From Candidatus Anaerobutyricum avicola (GTDB lineage: Bacteria; Bacillota; Clostridia; Lachnospirales; Lachnospiraceae): DNA of 64,000 nt. The first letter of the stretch is position 1. Every line of letters starts with the position of its first letter. This document shows, in pieces, positions 56,143 to 64,000 of this stretch. The position numbers were made by a program, and so were the translations under genes. The notes beneath the pieces were generated by a model. The model worked only from the letters and a program-made list of their open reading frames with translations. It ran no database searches and had not been told where the DNA came from. The DNA lies in the NCBI GenBank assembly GCA_019113845.1, contig DXGQ01000032.1, positions 22,834 through 86,833 on the forward strand. The letters are read 5' to 3'.

Positions 56143-57516
56143 ATGAAGTCTCATCAGACGGACTTTTCAAAAGGAAATGTATACAGAAATATCTGTGAAG
56201 TAGCTGTGCCGATGATTTTCGCACAGCTTTTAAATCTTTTATACAACGTGGTCGACCGTATTTATATCGGAAAGATTCCAGAGATCGGCGCCACGGCTCT
56301 GACCGGCGTAGGGCTCTGCTTTCCCATTATCACGCTGGTATCCGCCTTTACCTATCTGTATGGGAACGGCGGCTCGCCGCTTTGCGCCATGGAACGGGGC
56401 CGGGGCGATGACAGGGAGGCGGAAGCTTATATGGGGAATTCTTTTACCCTGCTGGTGACCACCGGTCTGTTCCTCACCATTCTCGGCCTTCTGATCTATA
56501 AGCCGGTCCTCTATCTGTTCGGCGCCAGCGACATCACCTTTCCTTATGCGGAGGAATACATACGCATCTATCTCCTGGGGACGGTGTTTGTGATGATCTC
56601 TGTGGGCATGAATCCTTTTATCAACTGCCAGGGCTTTGGCAGCATGGGCATGCTCACCATCCTGATCGGCGCGGTCTTAAATATCATTCTGGACCCGCTA
56701 TTTATTTTTGTGTTCGACCTGGGCGTCTCCGGCGCCGCCATCGCCACCGTTTTCTCCCAGTTTTGCTCCGCTCTCTGGGTGCTTCGCTTTCTCACCGGCT
56801 CCAGGGCGGTGCTTCATCTGAAAAAAAGCACCCTGCGTCTTCAGTGGACGAGGATGAAAAAAATACTGGGACTCGGCGTCTCCGGCTTTTTTATGGCTTT
56901 TACCAACAGTCTGGTACAAGTTGTCTGCAACGCCACCCTGCACGTTTACGGCGGCGACCTCTATGTGGGCGTCATGACCGTGTTAAATTCCGTGCGGGAT
57001 ATCTGCACCATGCCGGTGCAGGGATTTACCAACGGCGCCTCCCCGGTCATCAGTTTTAACTACGGAGAAGGCGCTTATCAGAAAGTGCGAAAGGCGATCA
57101 AGTTCACCACCATCGTCTGCGTGGCGTATACGCTGTTCATGTGGGGAATCCTGAAGTTGATCCCGGACTTTTTTATCCGGATCTTTAATGACAGCCCGGA
57201 ACTTCTGACGGAAGGCATTCCCGCCCTGCACATTTATTTTTTCGGCTTCTGCTTTATGGCCTTACAGTTTACGGGACAGAGCGTTTTCGTCGCCCTCGGC
57301 AAATCCGGATATGCCACCTTTTTCTCCCTGCTTCGGAAAGCGATCATCGTCGTTCCCCTCACCATCTTTCTTCCGGGCGTGGCAGGACTTGGAACCGACG
57401 GCGTATTCTGGGCGGAGCCGATTTCCAATCTTCTGGGCGGCTGCGCCTGCTTTATCACCATGCTCCTCGCGGTGCTTCCGGAACTGAAATCCCGGAAACC
57501 AAGATCAGTCATCTGA
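56143..57516 (+). CDS. MATE family efflux transporter
   Basis: 457 aa; VAVPMIFAQLLNLLYNVVDRIYIGKIPEIGATALTGVG. Confidence 0.94.
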   Translation: MKSHQTDFSKGNVYRNICEVAVPMIFAQLLNLLYNVVDRIYIGKIPEIGATALTGVGLCFPIITLVSAFTYLYGNGGSPLCAMERGRGDDREAEAYMGNSFTLLVTTGLFLTILGLLIYKPVLYLFGASDITFPYAEEYIRIYLLGTVFVMISVGMNPFINCQGFGSMGMLTILIGAVLNIILDPLFIFVFDLGVSGAAIATVFSQFCSALWVLRFLTGSRAVLHLKKSTLRLQWTRMKKILGLGVSGFFMAFTNSLVQVVCNATLHVYGGDLYVGVMTVLNSVRDICTMPVQGFTNGASPVISFNYGEGAYQKVRKAIKFTTIVCVAYTLFMWGILKLIPDFFIRIFNDSPELLTEGIPALHIYFFGFCFMALQFTGQSVFVALGKSGYATFFSLLRKAIIVVPLTIFLPGVAGLGTDGVFWAEPISNLLGGCACFITMLLAVLPELKSRKPRSVI

Positions 57517-58890
57517 AACAACCGGAAACCACAGGGTAAGCCGAAACACTTGCCCTGTAGTTTCTTCTATACATTTCCCGCCCATTTTTTCCATCATGCT
57601 CTTGATATTCTGTATACCGATCTCCGTGCTCTCTGTTTTTTCTTCCAGAAAACGAACATGGTTTTCAACGATAAAACCAATCGGTGTTTTCGCTGACGAT
57701 ATCCGCACCGGAAAGGCGGCGTCCGCATACTTTATGATATTGGAAGTAATATTATCCATAATGCGGATAAGATAATCTCCGGAAATCTGTACCCTGTCTT
57801 TTCCCCATTCCACCCGAAAATCTACAGAAAAACCTTTTTGTTCCAGATATCCACAGGTCTCCGAAAATAAATCATAGAATATTTCCTCTGCCTCTTCCGG
57901 CTCTTCCAGAGAAATCTCCTCTTCCCCTGTCTCAAAGGAATACGTAAACAGATGATCGGCAAGCTGTTTCATCCGCTGCGCCTTCTTCTCAATAATATCC
58001 ATATATCTTTTCTGCTGTGCTGCATCCAGATTCCGGCTCTTTTTTAAGATCTCCGCGTACAACAAGATGGATGTCACCGGCGTGCGCAGATCGTGAGACA
58101 TTTCTGTCACAATGCGCTGATTTTCCTTCACCATCTCTGCTTCTTTTTCCCGCATTGTCAGAAAAGAAAGGCGCATGTTCTCCAGTCCGGCTGCCAGTGC
58201 GCCCAGTTCATCTTTTCCTTTTACAGTGATGGCATACTCCAGACTTCCGCCTTCCAATATCTCTATCTCCTCGCTGAGCGTCCGGATATACTTCATTTTT
58301 TTCCGAATGCCCAACAAAACCAGACTCAGAAAGACAGCAAAAGCCAGCAGCAGGCTGGCAATAAAAATAGAATTGTAGGCCTGATACCCGTAAGCGCCCA
58401 TTACATTTACCAGTGCGTTTCCATCCGCAAATCTCACTGTATAAAGCGTGTCCGACATTTTCTCCACGCTCTGTGCCGACCGGTTCTCCTGCTGTGTGCT
58501 TTGTTCTGACACGTCCTTTCCGGTCACTTCCACGAGCTCCGGATACAGGGAACTGAATACCAGATTTCCATCCTTATAGATATCGACAGCTATGATTTTC
58601 TGTTTCGTTACCCAATCTGTGATAGCGGATGTATCTTTAAAGGATAACTGTTCTTTCTCCACATAGTCTTGCAGTCCCTCTGCGTACCGGGCATCCTGTT
58701 TTGCCTGATAACCAGACGACATCAGGGCCCTGTCCAGAAAACAGGTCCCTGCGGTGTCCACCACAAGAAAAAGGAGCACGGATACGAACGCTGCAGCAAG
58801 CAGAAGGCGCAGCAGTTGCAAATAGATGGAATCTTTTTTATTGATCTCCTGCGTCAAACTTATACCCCTTTCCCCACACGGTCTTAACAT
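57505..58890 (-). CDS. Sensor histidine kinase
   Basis: Two TM segments, HAMP, MSHDLRTPVTSILLYAEIL. Confidence 0.93.
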   Translation of the reverse strand: MLRPCGERGISLTQEINKKDSIYLQLLRLLLAAAFVSVLLFLVVDTAGTCFLDRALMSSGYQAKQDARYAEGLQDYVEKEQLSFKDTSAITDWVTKQKIIAVDIYKDGNLVFSSLYPELVEVTGKDVSEQSTQQENRSAQSVEKMSDTLYTVRFADGNALVNVMGAYGYQAYNSIFIASLLLAFAVFLSLVLLGIRKKMKYIRTLSEEIEILEGGSLEYAITVKGKDELGALAAGLENMRLSFLTMREKEAEMVKENQRIVTEMSHDLRTPVTSILLYAEILKKSRNLDAAQQKRYMDIIEKKAQRMKQLADHLFTYSFETGEEEISLEEPEEAEEIFYDLFSETCGYLEQKGFSVDFRVEWGKDRVQISGDYLIRIMDNITSNIIKYADAAFPVRISSAKTPIGFIVENHVRFLEEKTESTEIGIQNIKSMMEKMGGKCIEETTGQVFRLTLWFPVVSDD

Positions 58891-59554
58891 ATTCCGGATT
58901 TTTCGGATCCTTTTCTATTTTCACTCTGAGTTTTCGGATATGCACCATGATCGTGCTGCTGCAGGAATAAAAATATGGCTCCTCCCAGACGCTTTCGTAC
59001 AGATTCTGTGCGGAAAATATCTTGCCCGGATGACGCATCATCAACAGAAGCATCTGATACTCTATCTCTGTCAGATTTTTCTCCGCGCCCCGCACAAATA
59101 CCTCATTAAATCTCTTATGGATCCGCATTCCTCCCATCTCGAGATAAGGTTCTTCTGTTTTCCCTTCCGGTGTATTCTTCCCCATATAGATTCTGTAACG
59201 TCGTACCAGGGCTTTGACCCGTCCCAGCAGCTCCGCATAAGAAAATGGTTTTATCAGATAATCATCTCCTCCGGCCATAAGCCCGATGAGTTTATCGGAC
59301 TCCTGCGCCTTTGCCGTCAGAAACAAGATCGGCACATTGGACACTTTTCGGATTTCCTCACAGGTACGCAGTCCCGACATTCCCGGCATCATCACGTCGA
59401 GAATCACAAGGTCCGTCTCCTTCTCAAGAAGTTCCAGTCCTTTCCTTCCATTTTCTGCCTCCTGCACTATATAATTTTCACTTTCCAGAAGAATCCGCAC
59501 ACCCTCACGGATATCTGCATCGTCCTCCACGATCAGTACCTGCTCTCTTCTCAT
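58838..59554 (-). CDS. OmpR-family response regulator
   Basis: QVLIVEDDADIREGVRILLESENY...LVILDVMMPGMSG...KPFSYAELLGRV. Confidence 0.95.
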   Translation of the reverse strand: MRREQVLIVEDDADIREGVRILLESENYIVQEAENGRKGLELLEKETDLVILDVMMPGMSGLRTCEEIRKVSNVPILFLTAKAQESDKLIGLMAGGDDYLIKPFSYAELLGRVKALVRRYRIYMGKNTPEGKTEEPYLEMGGMRIHKRFNEVFVRGAEKNLTEIEYQMLLLMMRHPGKIFSAQNLYESVWEEPYFYSCSSTIMVHIRKLRVKIEKDPKNPEYVKTVWGKGYKFDAGDQ

Positions 59555-59633
59555 ATGTATGCTACCTTTCTGCCTTCCCGCGAAAAACGATGCCCTATCC
59601 GTATTTCATGATGTTTTACCGCTCTGGCTCCTC

Positions 59634-60188
59634 TTATCTTTTCTTTATGCTGCTTCCTGTTCCCTTTTTCCTGTCTTTCTTTTTGTTCTTCTTTTTAGTA
59701 TTCTTTCTGTTCTTTTTTCCTGTCTTTTTTTTCTTTACCTGCACAGACGCTTCTTTTTGGGCATCCTGATTTCCGGCTGCCGTAGTATTCTTCCGGGCTG
59801 TACTCGTACTCTGACTGCTGAAATCCACCTTCTTATCTTTTCCGGCATCTGTCTGCGTTGTCTTACTTCCGGAATTTTTTCCGGACTGTGTCACTGTGCT
59901 GCCGGATGACTTCTTTCCGGATTGCATCGCTGTGCTGCCGGATGACTTCTTTCCGGACTGTGCCGCTGTGCTGCCGGATGATTTCTTTCCGGACTGTGCC
60001 GCTGTGCTGCCGGATGATTTTTTCTGTGTCGTAGCTGTCGCCTGTGTTTTGGAAACACCGGCAGCGCCTCTCTTTTTATGACCGCCGCAAGCTGCCATAC
60101 TGAGCGCCATCACTCCCACGATACAAAATACCATTCCTTTTCTTACAATACTTCTTTTTGCATTTGCCTGTCTGTTTTTCATCATCAT
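59634..60188 (-). CDS. Predicted lipoprotein with 12-aa tandem repeats and Lys/Arg-rich C-terminus
   Basis: Lipobox ALSMAACG; (GKKSSGSTAAQS)n; tail VQVKKKKTGKKNRKNTKKKNKKKDRKKGTGSSIKKR. Confidence 0.75.
   Translation of the reverse strand: MMMKNRQANAKRSIVRKGMVFCIVGVMALSMAACGGHKKRGAAGVSKTQATATTQKKSSGSTAAQSGKKSSGSTAAQSGKKSSGSTAMQSGKKSSGSTVTQSGKNSGSKTTQTDAGKDKKVDFSSQSTSTARKNTTAAGNQDAQKEASVQVKKKKTGKKNRKNTKKKNKKKDRKKGTGSSIKKR
59877..60029. repeat. 36-bp tandem repeat, about four units, inside the lipoprotein gene
   Basis: gctgtgctgccggatgaYttctttccggactgtgcc repeated. Confidence 0.85.
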
Positions 60189-60375
60189 CGTTCTCCTTTC
60201 TCAAAAGACAATAACCTCGTCCCTTCACCGGTCTGTTCCGATGACCCGGACATTTTCCCTATCAAAGCAATGTTCTTTGATGATCCTATTATCCCAGAGA
60301 AATCTGAACGGTTCATAAAAGAAATCTTAATGAATCTGAAATCGCAGCGCAGCCCCCATGGGGCTACCGCTGCTC

Positions 60376-60612
60376 TCAGTATATTTTCTTAATCTCTCCC
60401 TCGATGCCATACTGCTGCCGGAACTGTCTCAGGTCTTCTTCACTCCGTATGAACATGACCTCCTCACATTGTCCCGTACGGATGTCCTGAAAGGCAGCCA
60501 CCTTCTCTCCGTTACAAATGCTGCACTTTAAGACCGGACGCTGCACCGCCGGATCATACGTCTTTTTTTCCATCGCGCTTCCACTTTTCTGATTCTTTTT
60601 TCTGAAAAACAT
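60376..60612 (-). CDS. Small conserved protein of unknown function
   Basis: MFFRKKNQKSGSAMEKKTYDPAVQRPVLKCSICNGEKVAAFQDIRTGQCEEVMFIRSEEDLRQFRQQYGIEGEIKKIY. Confidence 0.65.
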   Translation of the reverse strand: MFFRKKNQKSGSAMEKKTYDPAVQRPVLKCSICNGEKVAAFQDIRTGQCEEVMFIRSEEDLRQFRQQYGIEGEIKKIY

Positions 60613-60980
60613 TGTTTTCCCTCCCCTTCCGTATAACCGTCTGACAGATCCTTTCCGTCTGATCTGCCACGCTCTCCATGCTCCGCATCGTATCATCGTA
60701 TCAATGTACTTCTTATATCTTTATAAAGGATTTTCATGTATTCGTCAATTAGTTTGTGCAGGAAATGGAAAAAGAGCCCCGGGAGTTCCGAAGCTCTTCT
60801 AAAAATCAATATAAAATTATCTTTCAGATCTACATTCCCATCTGTTTTGCGAAGTTTCGTCTACATATCGACCTTTTTTCGAATTATTCCGCTTATTTAG
60901 AGCGTTTGCCTCTATTTTCAAATCATATTTAAAATATGTTCCTTATTAAGTTACTCATTTTTGTTGAGTACAAATGAATC

Positions 60981-62237
60981 TCATAAAATTCCAATTAATC
61001 CATCGTACTCCATCCGCTCATTATTGTCTTTATTTTGTAAAAAATTACCCACTCGCTCAGCTTCTTTAGCTTTAATATCATCTAACACATGGGTATATGA
61101 CACGGTGGTATTATAGTTAGCATGTCCCATAATTTCCTGCACTGTCCGAGGTGTCATACCTTTTTCAAAACATCTTGTAGCAAAAGTATGTCTTAAAGCA
61201 TGTGGATGAACCCTTTCAAACTTTTTTGGAATTCCTCCTCTGTATAATGCTTCTGTCCGTAATATCTCATTAATCTGCTTAGTTATATGACGCATATCAC
61301 TCTCAACACTATACCTTCCAATTGGTGATCCCAACGAAGTTAAAAACACTAAATTACCAAGCTCTTCAGGCTGTCTCCAACGTTCTCCTAAATCCAAACG
61401 TTTTCTGTTTACTTTCTCAAACTGTTTTTGCAGAATATCTTTTGTTTCACCAAAAAAAGGAATTTTTCGCACAGAATTTTCTGTTTTAGGTGATGTCAGC
61501 CTCATTGTTTTTTTCCCATTTTCATATTGATACGATAGCGTCCTCTTTACATAGATGAACCTTCCTTGGAAATCAATATCTCCCCACTGTAGTCCACCCA
61601 CTTCACCGATACGCATACCTGTGAGCAGCATAAATTTATACATTTCCTCATACCAACTTTTTGTAGTTGCTAAATAAGTGAGGAAAATCTCCTGCTCTTC
61701 GACAGATAATACTCGGCGCTCTACTTTTTCACATTTAGGAACTATCGTACCTATAACTGGATTTATAGTCATTAAACCATTTGCTATTGCTGCCTCTATA
61801 CAATTCTGCAAGATACCCGTTGCTTCTCTGATTGACTTTGATGTTCTTCCCACTTCCAACATATCTGCAATCGCTGTTTGTACATGGAGCTGCTTAATAT
61901 CCGCTAACGCCTTAGACCCTATTCTCACACCATAATAATTTAAAAACTTACGCTTATAAGAAGCTGACCCTCCATTTTTCAATGTTGGAGCTTTATATTT
62001 CTCATACCACTCCTCAAACCATTCACTTAATGTAAGAGTTCTTCCATCTATTTCTGGTAACAGATTATTACGTTTTGCCTCGTCTATAGCGATAGCCAAT
62101 TGCTTTTTCAGTTCTTTTAGTTTCCAGTTATATAGTACAATGCGATGTCCTGCTACCTGAGCCCGACCCATATACCGGCCATCAGGTCTTTGCGACAAAC
62201 CTCTACCTAATTCTTTTCCTTTTAAATTTTTACCCAT
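60981..62237 (-). CDS. int: Tyrosine-type site-specific integrase
   Basis: LLTGMRIGEVGGLQWGDID, HPHALRHTFATRCFEKGMTPRTVQEIMGHANYNTTVSYTHV. Confidence 0.95.
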   Translation of the reverse strand: MGKNLKGKELGRGLSQRPDGRYMGRAQVAGHRIVLYNWKLKELKKQLAIAIDEAKRNNLLPEIDGRTLTLSEWFEEWYEKYKAPTLKNGGSASYKRKFLNYYGVRIGSKALADIKQLHVQTAIADMLEVGRTSKSIREATGILQNCIEAAIANGLMTINPVIGTIVPKCEKVERRVLSVEEQEIFLTYLATTKSWYEEMYKFMLLTGMRIGEVGGLQWGDIDFQGRFIYVKRTLSYQYENGKKTMRLTSPKTENSVRKIPFFGETKDILQKQFEKVNRKRLDLGERWRQPEELGNLVFLTSLGSPIGRYSVESDMRHITKQINEILRTEALYRGGIPKKFERVHPHALRHTFATRCFEKGMTPRTVQEIMGHANYNTTVSYTHVLDDIKAKEAERVGNFLQNKDNNERMEYDGLIGIL

Positions 62238-62314
62238 AATCCTCACCTTTTTTAATTGCTGTTGCAATTTTGGAAAAGTTCAAATTATCAGTAATTTTTG
62301 AAATTGCAGGAAAA

Positions 62315-62539
62315 TCAGATGCCGTCCTTATTTTTCAAATCAGAATACTTTCCTTTTCTAAACTTTACATCACTATAGAAATCACTCATTCCTGAATTTT
62401 TTTCAAAAGTTTCCAGACTCATAATTACCATATCCCCATAACCATTTTTAGTAATAAAGACTGGTTCATCCGTACTATGACATAATTCTGATATAGCATT
62501 CGTATTTCTTAGTTCTCTGATTGGAATTATTTTGGGCAT
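62315..62539 (-). CDS. Phd/YefM-type antitoxin
   Basis: MPKIIPIRELRNTNAISELCHSTDEPVFITKNGYGDMVIMSLETFEKN. Confidence 0.85.
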   Translation of the reverse strand: MPKIIPIRELRNTNAISELCHSTDEPVFITKNGYGDMVIMSLETFEKNSGMSDFYSDVKFRKGKYSDLKNKDGI

Positions 62540-62621
62540 CGTTTCATCTCCTTTCCTTTGTTATAGTAGCATAATTATGCTACAAATACAAGTTAATTTC
62601 ATGTGTACTGATAATCCTTTT

Positions 62622-62822
62622 TTACATTATTAATTGAAATTTTGCATTCTTTTTCAATTCTTCGTCTAACAATTCTTTATGGATAAATACTCTCCGACCA
62701 ATTCGTACAACGAATTTACAACAAGGACTAGATATTACTTCTCTTGCTTTTGTCTTTCCTATTCCTATGTATTCACAAAATTCATCAAAAGTCATCAAAT
62801 TTTTCTCGTAATCCATATTCAC
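62622..62822 (-). CDS. xis: Excisionase-type DNA-binding protein
   Basis: MTFDEFCEYIGIGKTKAREVISSPCCKFVVRIGRRVFIHKELLDEEL. Confidence 0.88.
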   Translation of the reverse strand: MNMDYEKNLMTFDEFCEYIGIGKTKAREVISSPCCKFVVRIGRRVFIHKELLDEELKKNAKFQLIM

Positions 62823-63064
62823 CTCTTTTTGTAATCTAATAATTTTTTCTCATACTCCATTTTCATAAAAAAACTGCATCGTTTTCAATTTCGATTACTT
62901 TACGACACGTTGACGCATAGTAATAAATATAGATTGCTTTATATTATACCTGCTACATAATTTAAAAACATTTTTTCTTTTTCCAGGATAAATATTCATT
63001 TGCCAAGGTACAACGATTCCATTAAACTCTGTCAAACATTGAAAGGGAAATATCTGACAAAATA

Positions 63065-63259
63065 TCATGCAATCTTAAAATTCAACACTTTAGTAATCAA
63101 TTTTGTTTCTAGTCTCCGACGCAATGACTCATCTACACAATAATGTGTATTTCCATATTCATCATATAACTTTCTAGTAGATAAAACTGCTATGTATCCT
63201 TCATAATGCTTTAATACTTTATCAATCGCTTCAATATCACCTTTGGACGCAGCTTTAAT
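63065..63259 (-). pseudogene. Conjugative-element HTH_16/sigma-like ORF truncated by IS66
   Basis: IKAASKGDIEAIDKVLKHYEGYIAVLSTRKLYDEYGNTHYCVDESLRRRLETKLITKVLNFKIA*; reading stops at 63259 where IS66-like end begins (not in ORF track). Confidence 0.7.
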
Positions 63260-63394
63260 GTAAACGGTAGATAGCCCGTACCTCGAAAATTATAGTCATA
63301 TGTGAGATAATAGACTCCAATTCTAATGAACGGGTATCAATAGTCTCACACTCAACTTTTGATACCATCTGTAGAAATGAGGTGAGTCTACACT

Positions 63395-63769
63395 ATGAGA
63401 TCAGAAACATCTGTTGTAGCAACGCAGTACCGGCTCCAGGAATGGGCCGCACAGATCAAAGACTGCCAGAACCGTCCGGAAGGCATGAAGGTCTCGGATT
63501 GGTGTGAGATCCATGGAATCTCAAAATCCAATTATTATTACCGCCTCCGGCAGGTAAGACGGGCATGTCTGGAGACCTTTCCCGAAGAGCAGCTTCCCGG
63601 TCAGATCGTCCCGGTAGATCAGGGACTGCTCGCAAAGGTCCCATCCGACACAACTTCCATGGAGTCCGGGTTGGATATCTGTCTCCGGGATTATAAGATC
63701 CGTGTGACAGAAGCGACTCCGCCAGACCTCCTGTCCACGGTGCTCAGGGTGATCCGGGATGCTAAATGA
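63395..63769 (+). CDS. tnpA: IS66 accessory protein TnpA
   Basis: WAAQIKDCQNRPEGMKVSDWCEIHGISKSNYYYRLRQVRRA. Confidence 0.88.
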   Translation: MRSETSVVATQYRLQEWAAQIKDCQNRPEGMKVSDWCEIHGISKSNYYYRLRQVRRACLETFPEEQLPGQIVPVDQGLLAKVPSDTTSMESGLDICLRDYKIRVTEATPPDLLSTVLRVIRDAK

Positions 63770-64000
63770 CGCTACCTGTTTCCAGGCCGTCTATATCGTT
63801 TGCGGCTATACCGACTTACGTTTCGGTATGGACCGTCTGGCGGCAGTGATCGAAGCCAAGACAGGGAGCAGTCCCTATGTCCCCGGGACCCTGTACCTGT
63901 TTTGCGGGAGACGGTCGGACCGCATCAAGGGATTGGTCTGGGAAGGGGATGGATGGCTCCTGCTGTATAAAAGATTATCGGAAAGCCAGTTCCAGTGGCC
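63759..64000 (+). CDS. tnpB: IS66 accessory protein TnpB (Orf2), partial
   Basis: MLNDATCFQAVYIVCGYTDLRFGMDRLAAVIEAKTGSSPYVPGTLYLFCGRRSDRIKGLVWEGDGWLLLYKRLSESQFQWP; overlaps tnpA stop. Confidence 0.9.
   Translation, partial: MLNDATCFQAVYIVCGYTDLRFGMDRLAAVIEAKTGSSPYVPGTLYLFCGRRSDRIKGLVWEGDGWLLLYKRLSESQFQW

Larger units (their letters stand above)
63260..64000 (+). mobile_element. IS66-family insertion sequence, left part (continues beyond window)
   Basis: GTAAACGGTAGATAGCCCG terminus typical of IS66 ends, followed by tnpA/tnpB-type ORFs. Confidence 0.8.

Overview
Window from a Gram-positive anaerobe, most likely a Clostridia/Lachnospiraceae-type chromosome (inferred from gene families and AGGAGG ribosome-binding sites; species not determined). 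Most genes lie on the minus strand. Main blocks: (i) two K+ uptake loci (trkAH; KtrAB with a Kdp-like two-component system); (ii) two paralogous secreted proteins with extremely Asp/Trp-rich tails, next to a two-component system whose kinase carries a similar D/W-rich stretch in its predicted sensor loop; (iii) a BlaI/BlaR1-type beta-lactam sensing locus with two class B PBPs, where four promoters carry TACA-NN-TGTA-like operators, one of them about 9 kb away in front of an uncharacterised membrane protein; (iv) amidohydrolase/M20/YfcC genes with a putative leader terminator; (v) a sugar/polyol operon ending in deoC with an FGGY-kinase-like remnant; (vi) a cluster of decayed redox genes (43.5-47.4 kb); (vii) a SirTM-like sirtuin and an Opu-type ABC transporter; (viii) an IS110 element next to one of four copies of a ~60-bp two-hairpin dispersed repeat; (ix) a second two-component system with a polybasic repeat lipoprotein; (x) an integrase/excisionase remnant cut by an IS66 element at the right edge. 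No rRNA, tRNA or CRISPR array was recognised. All family calls are by reading the translations; no database search was run.
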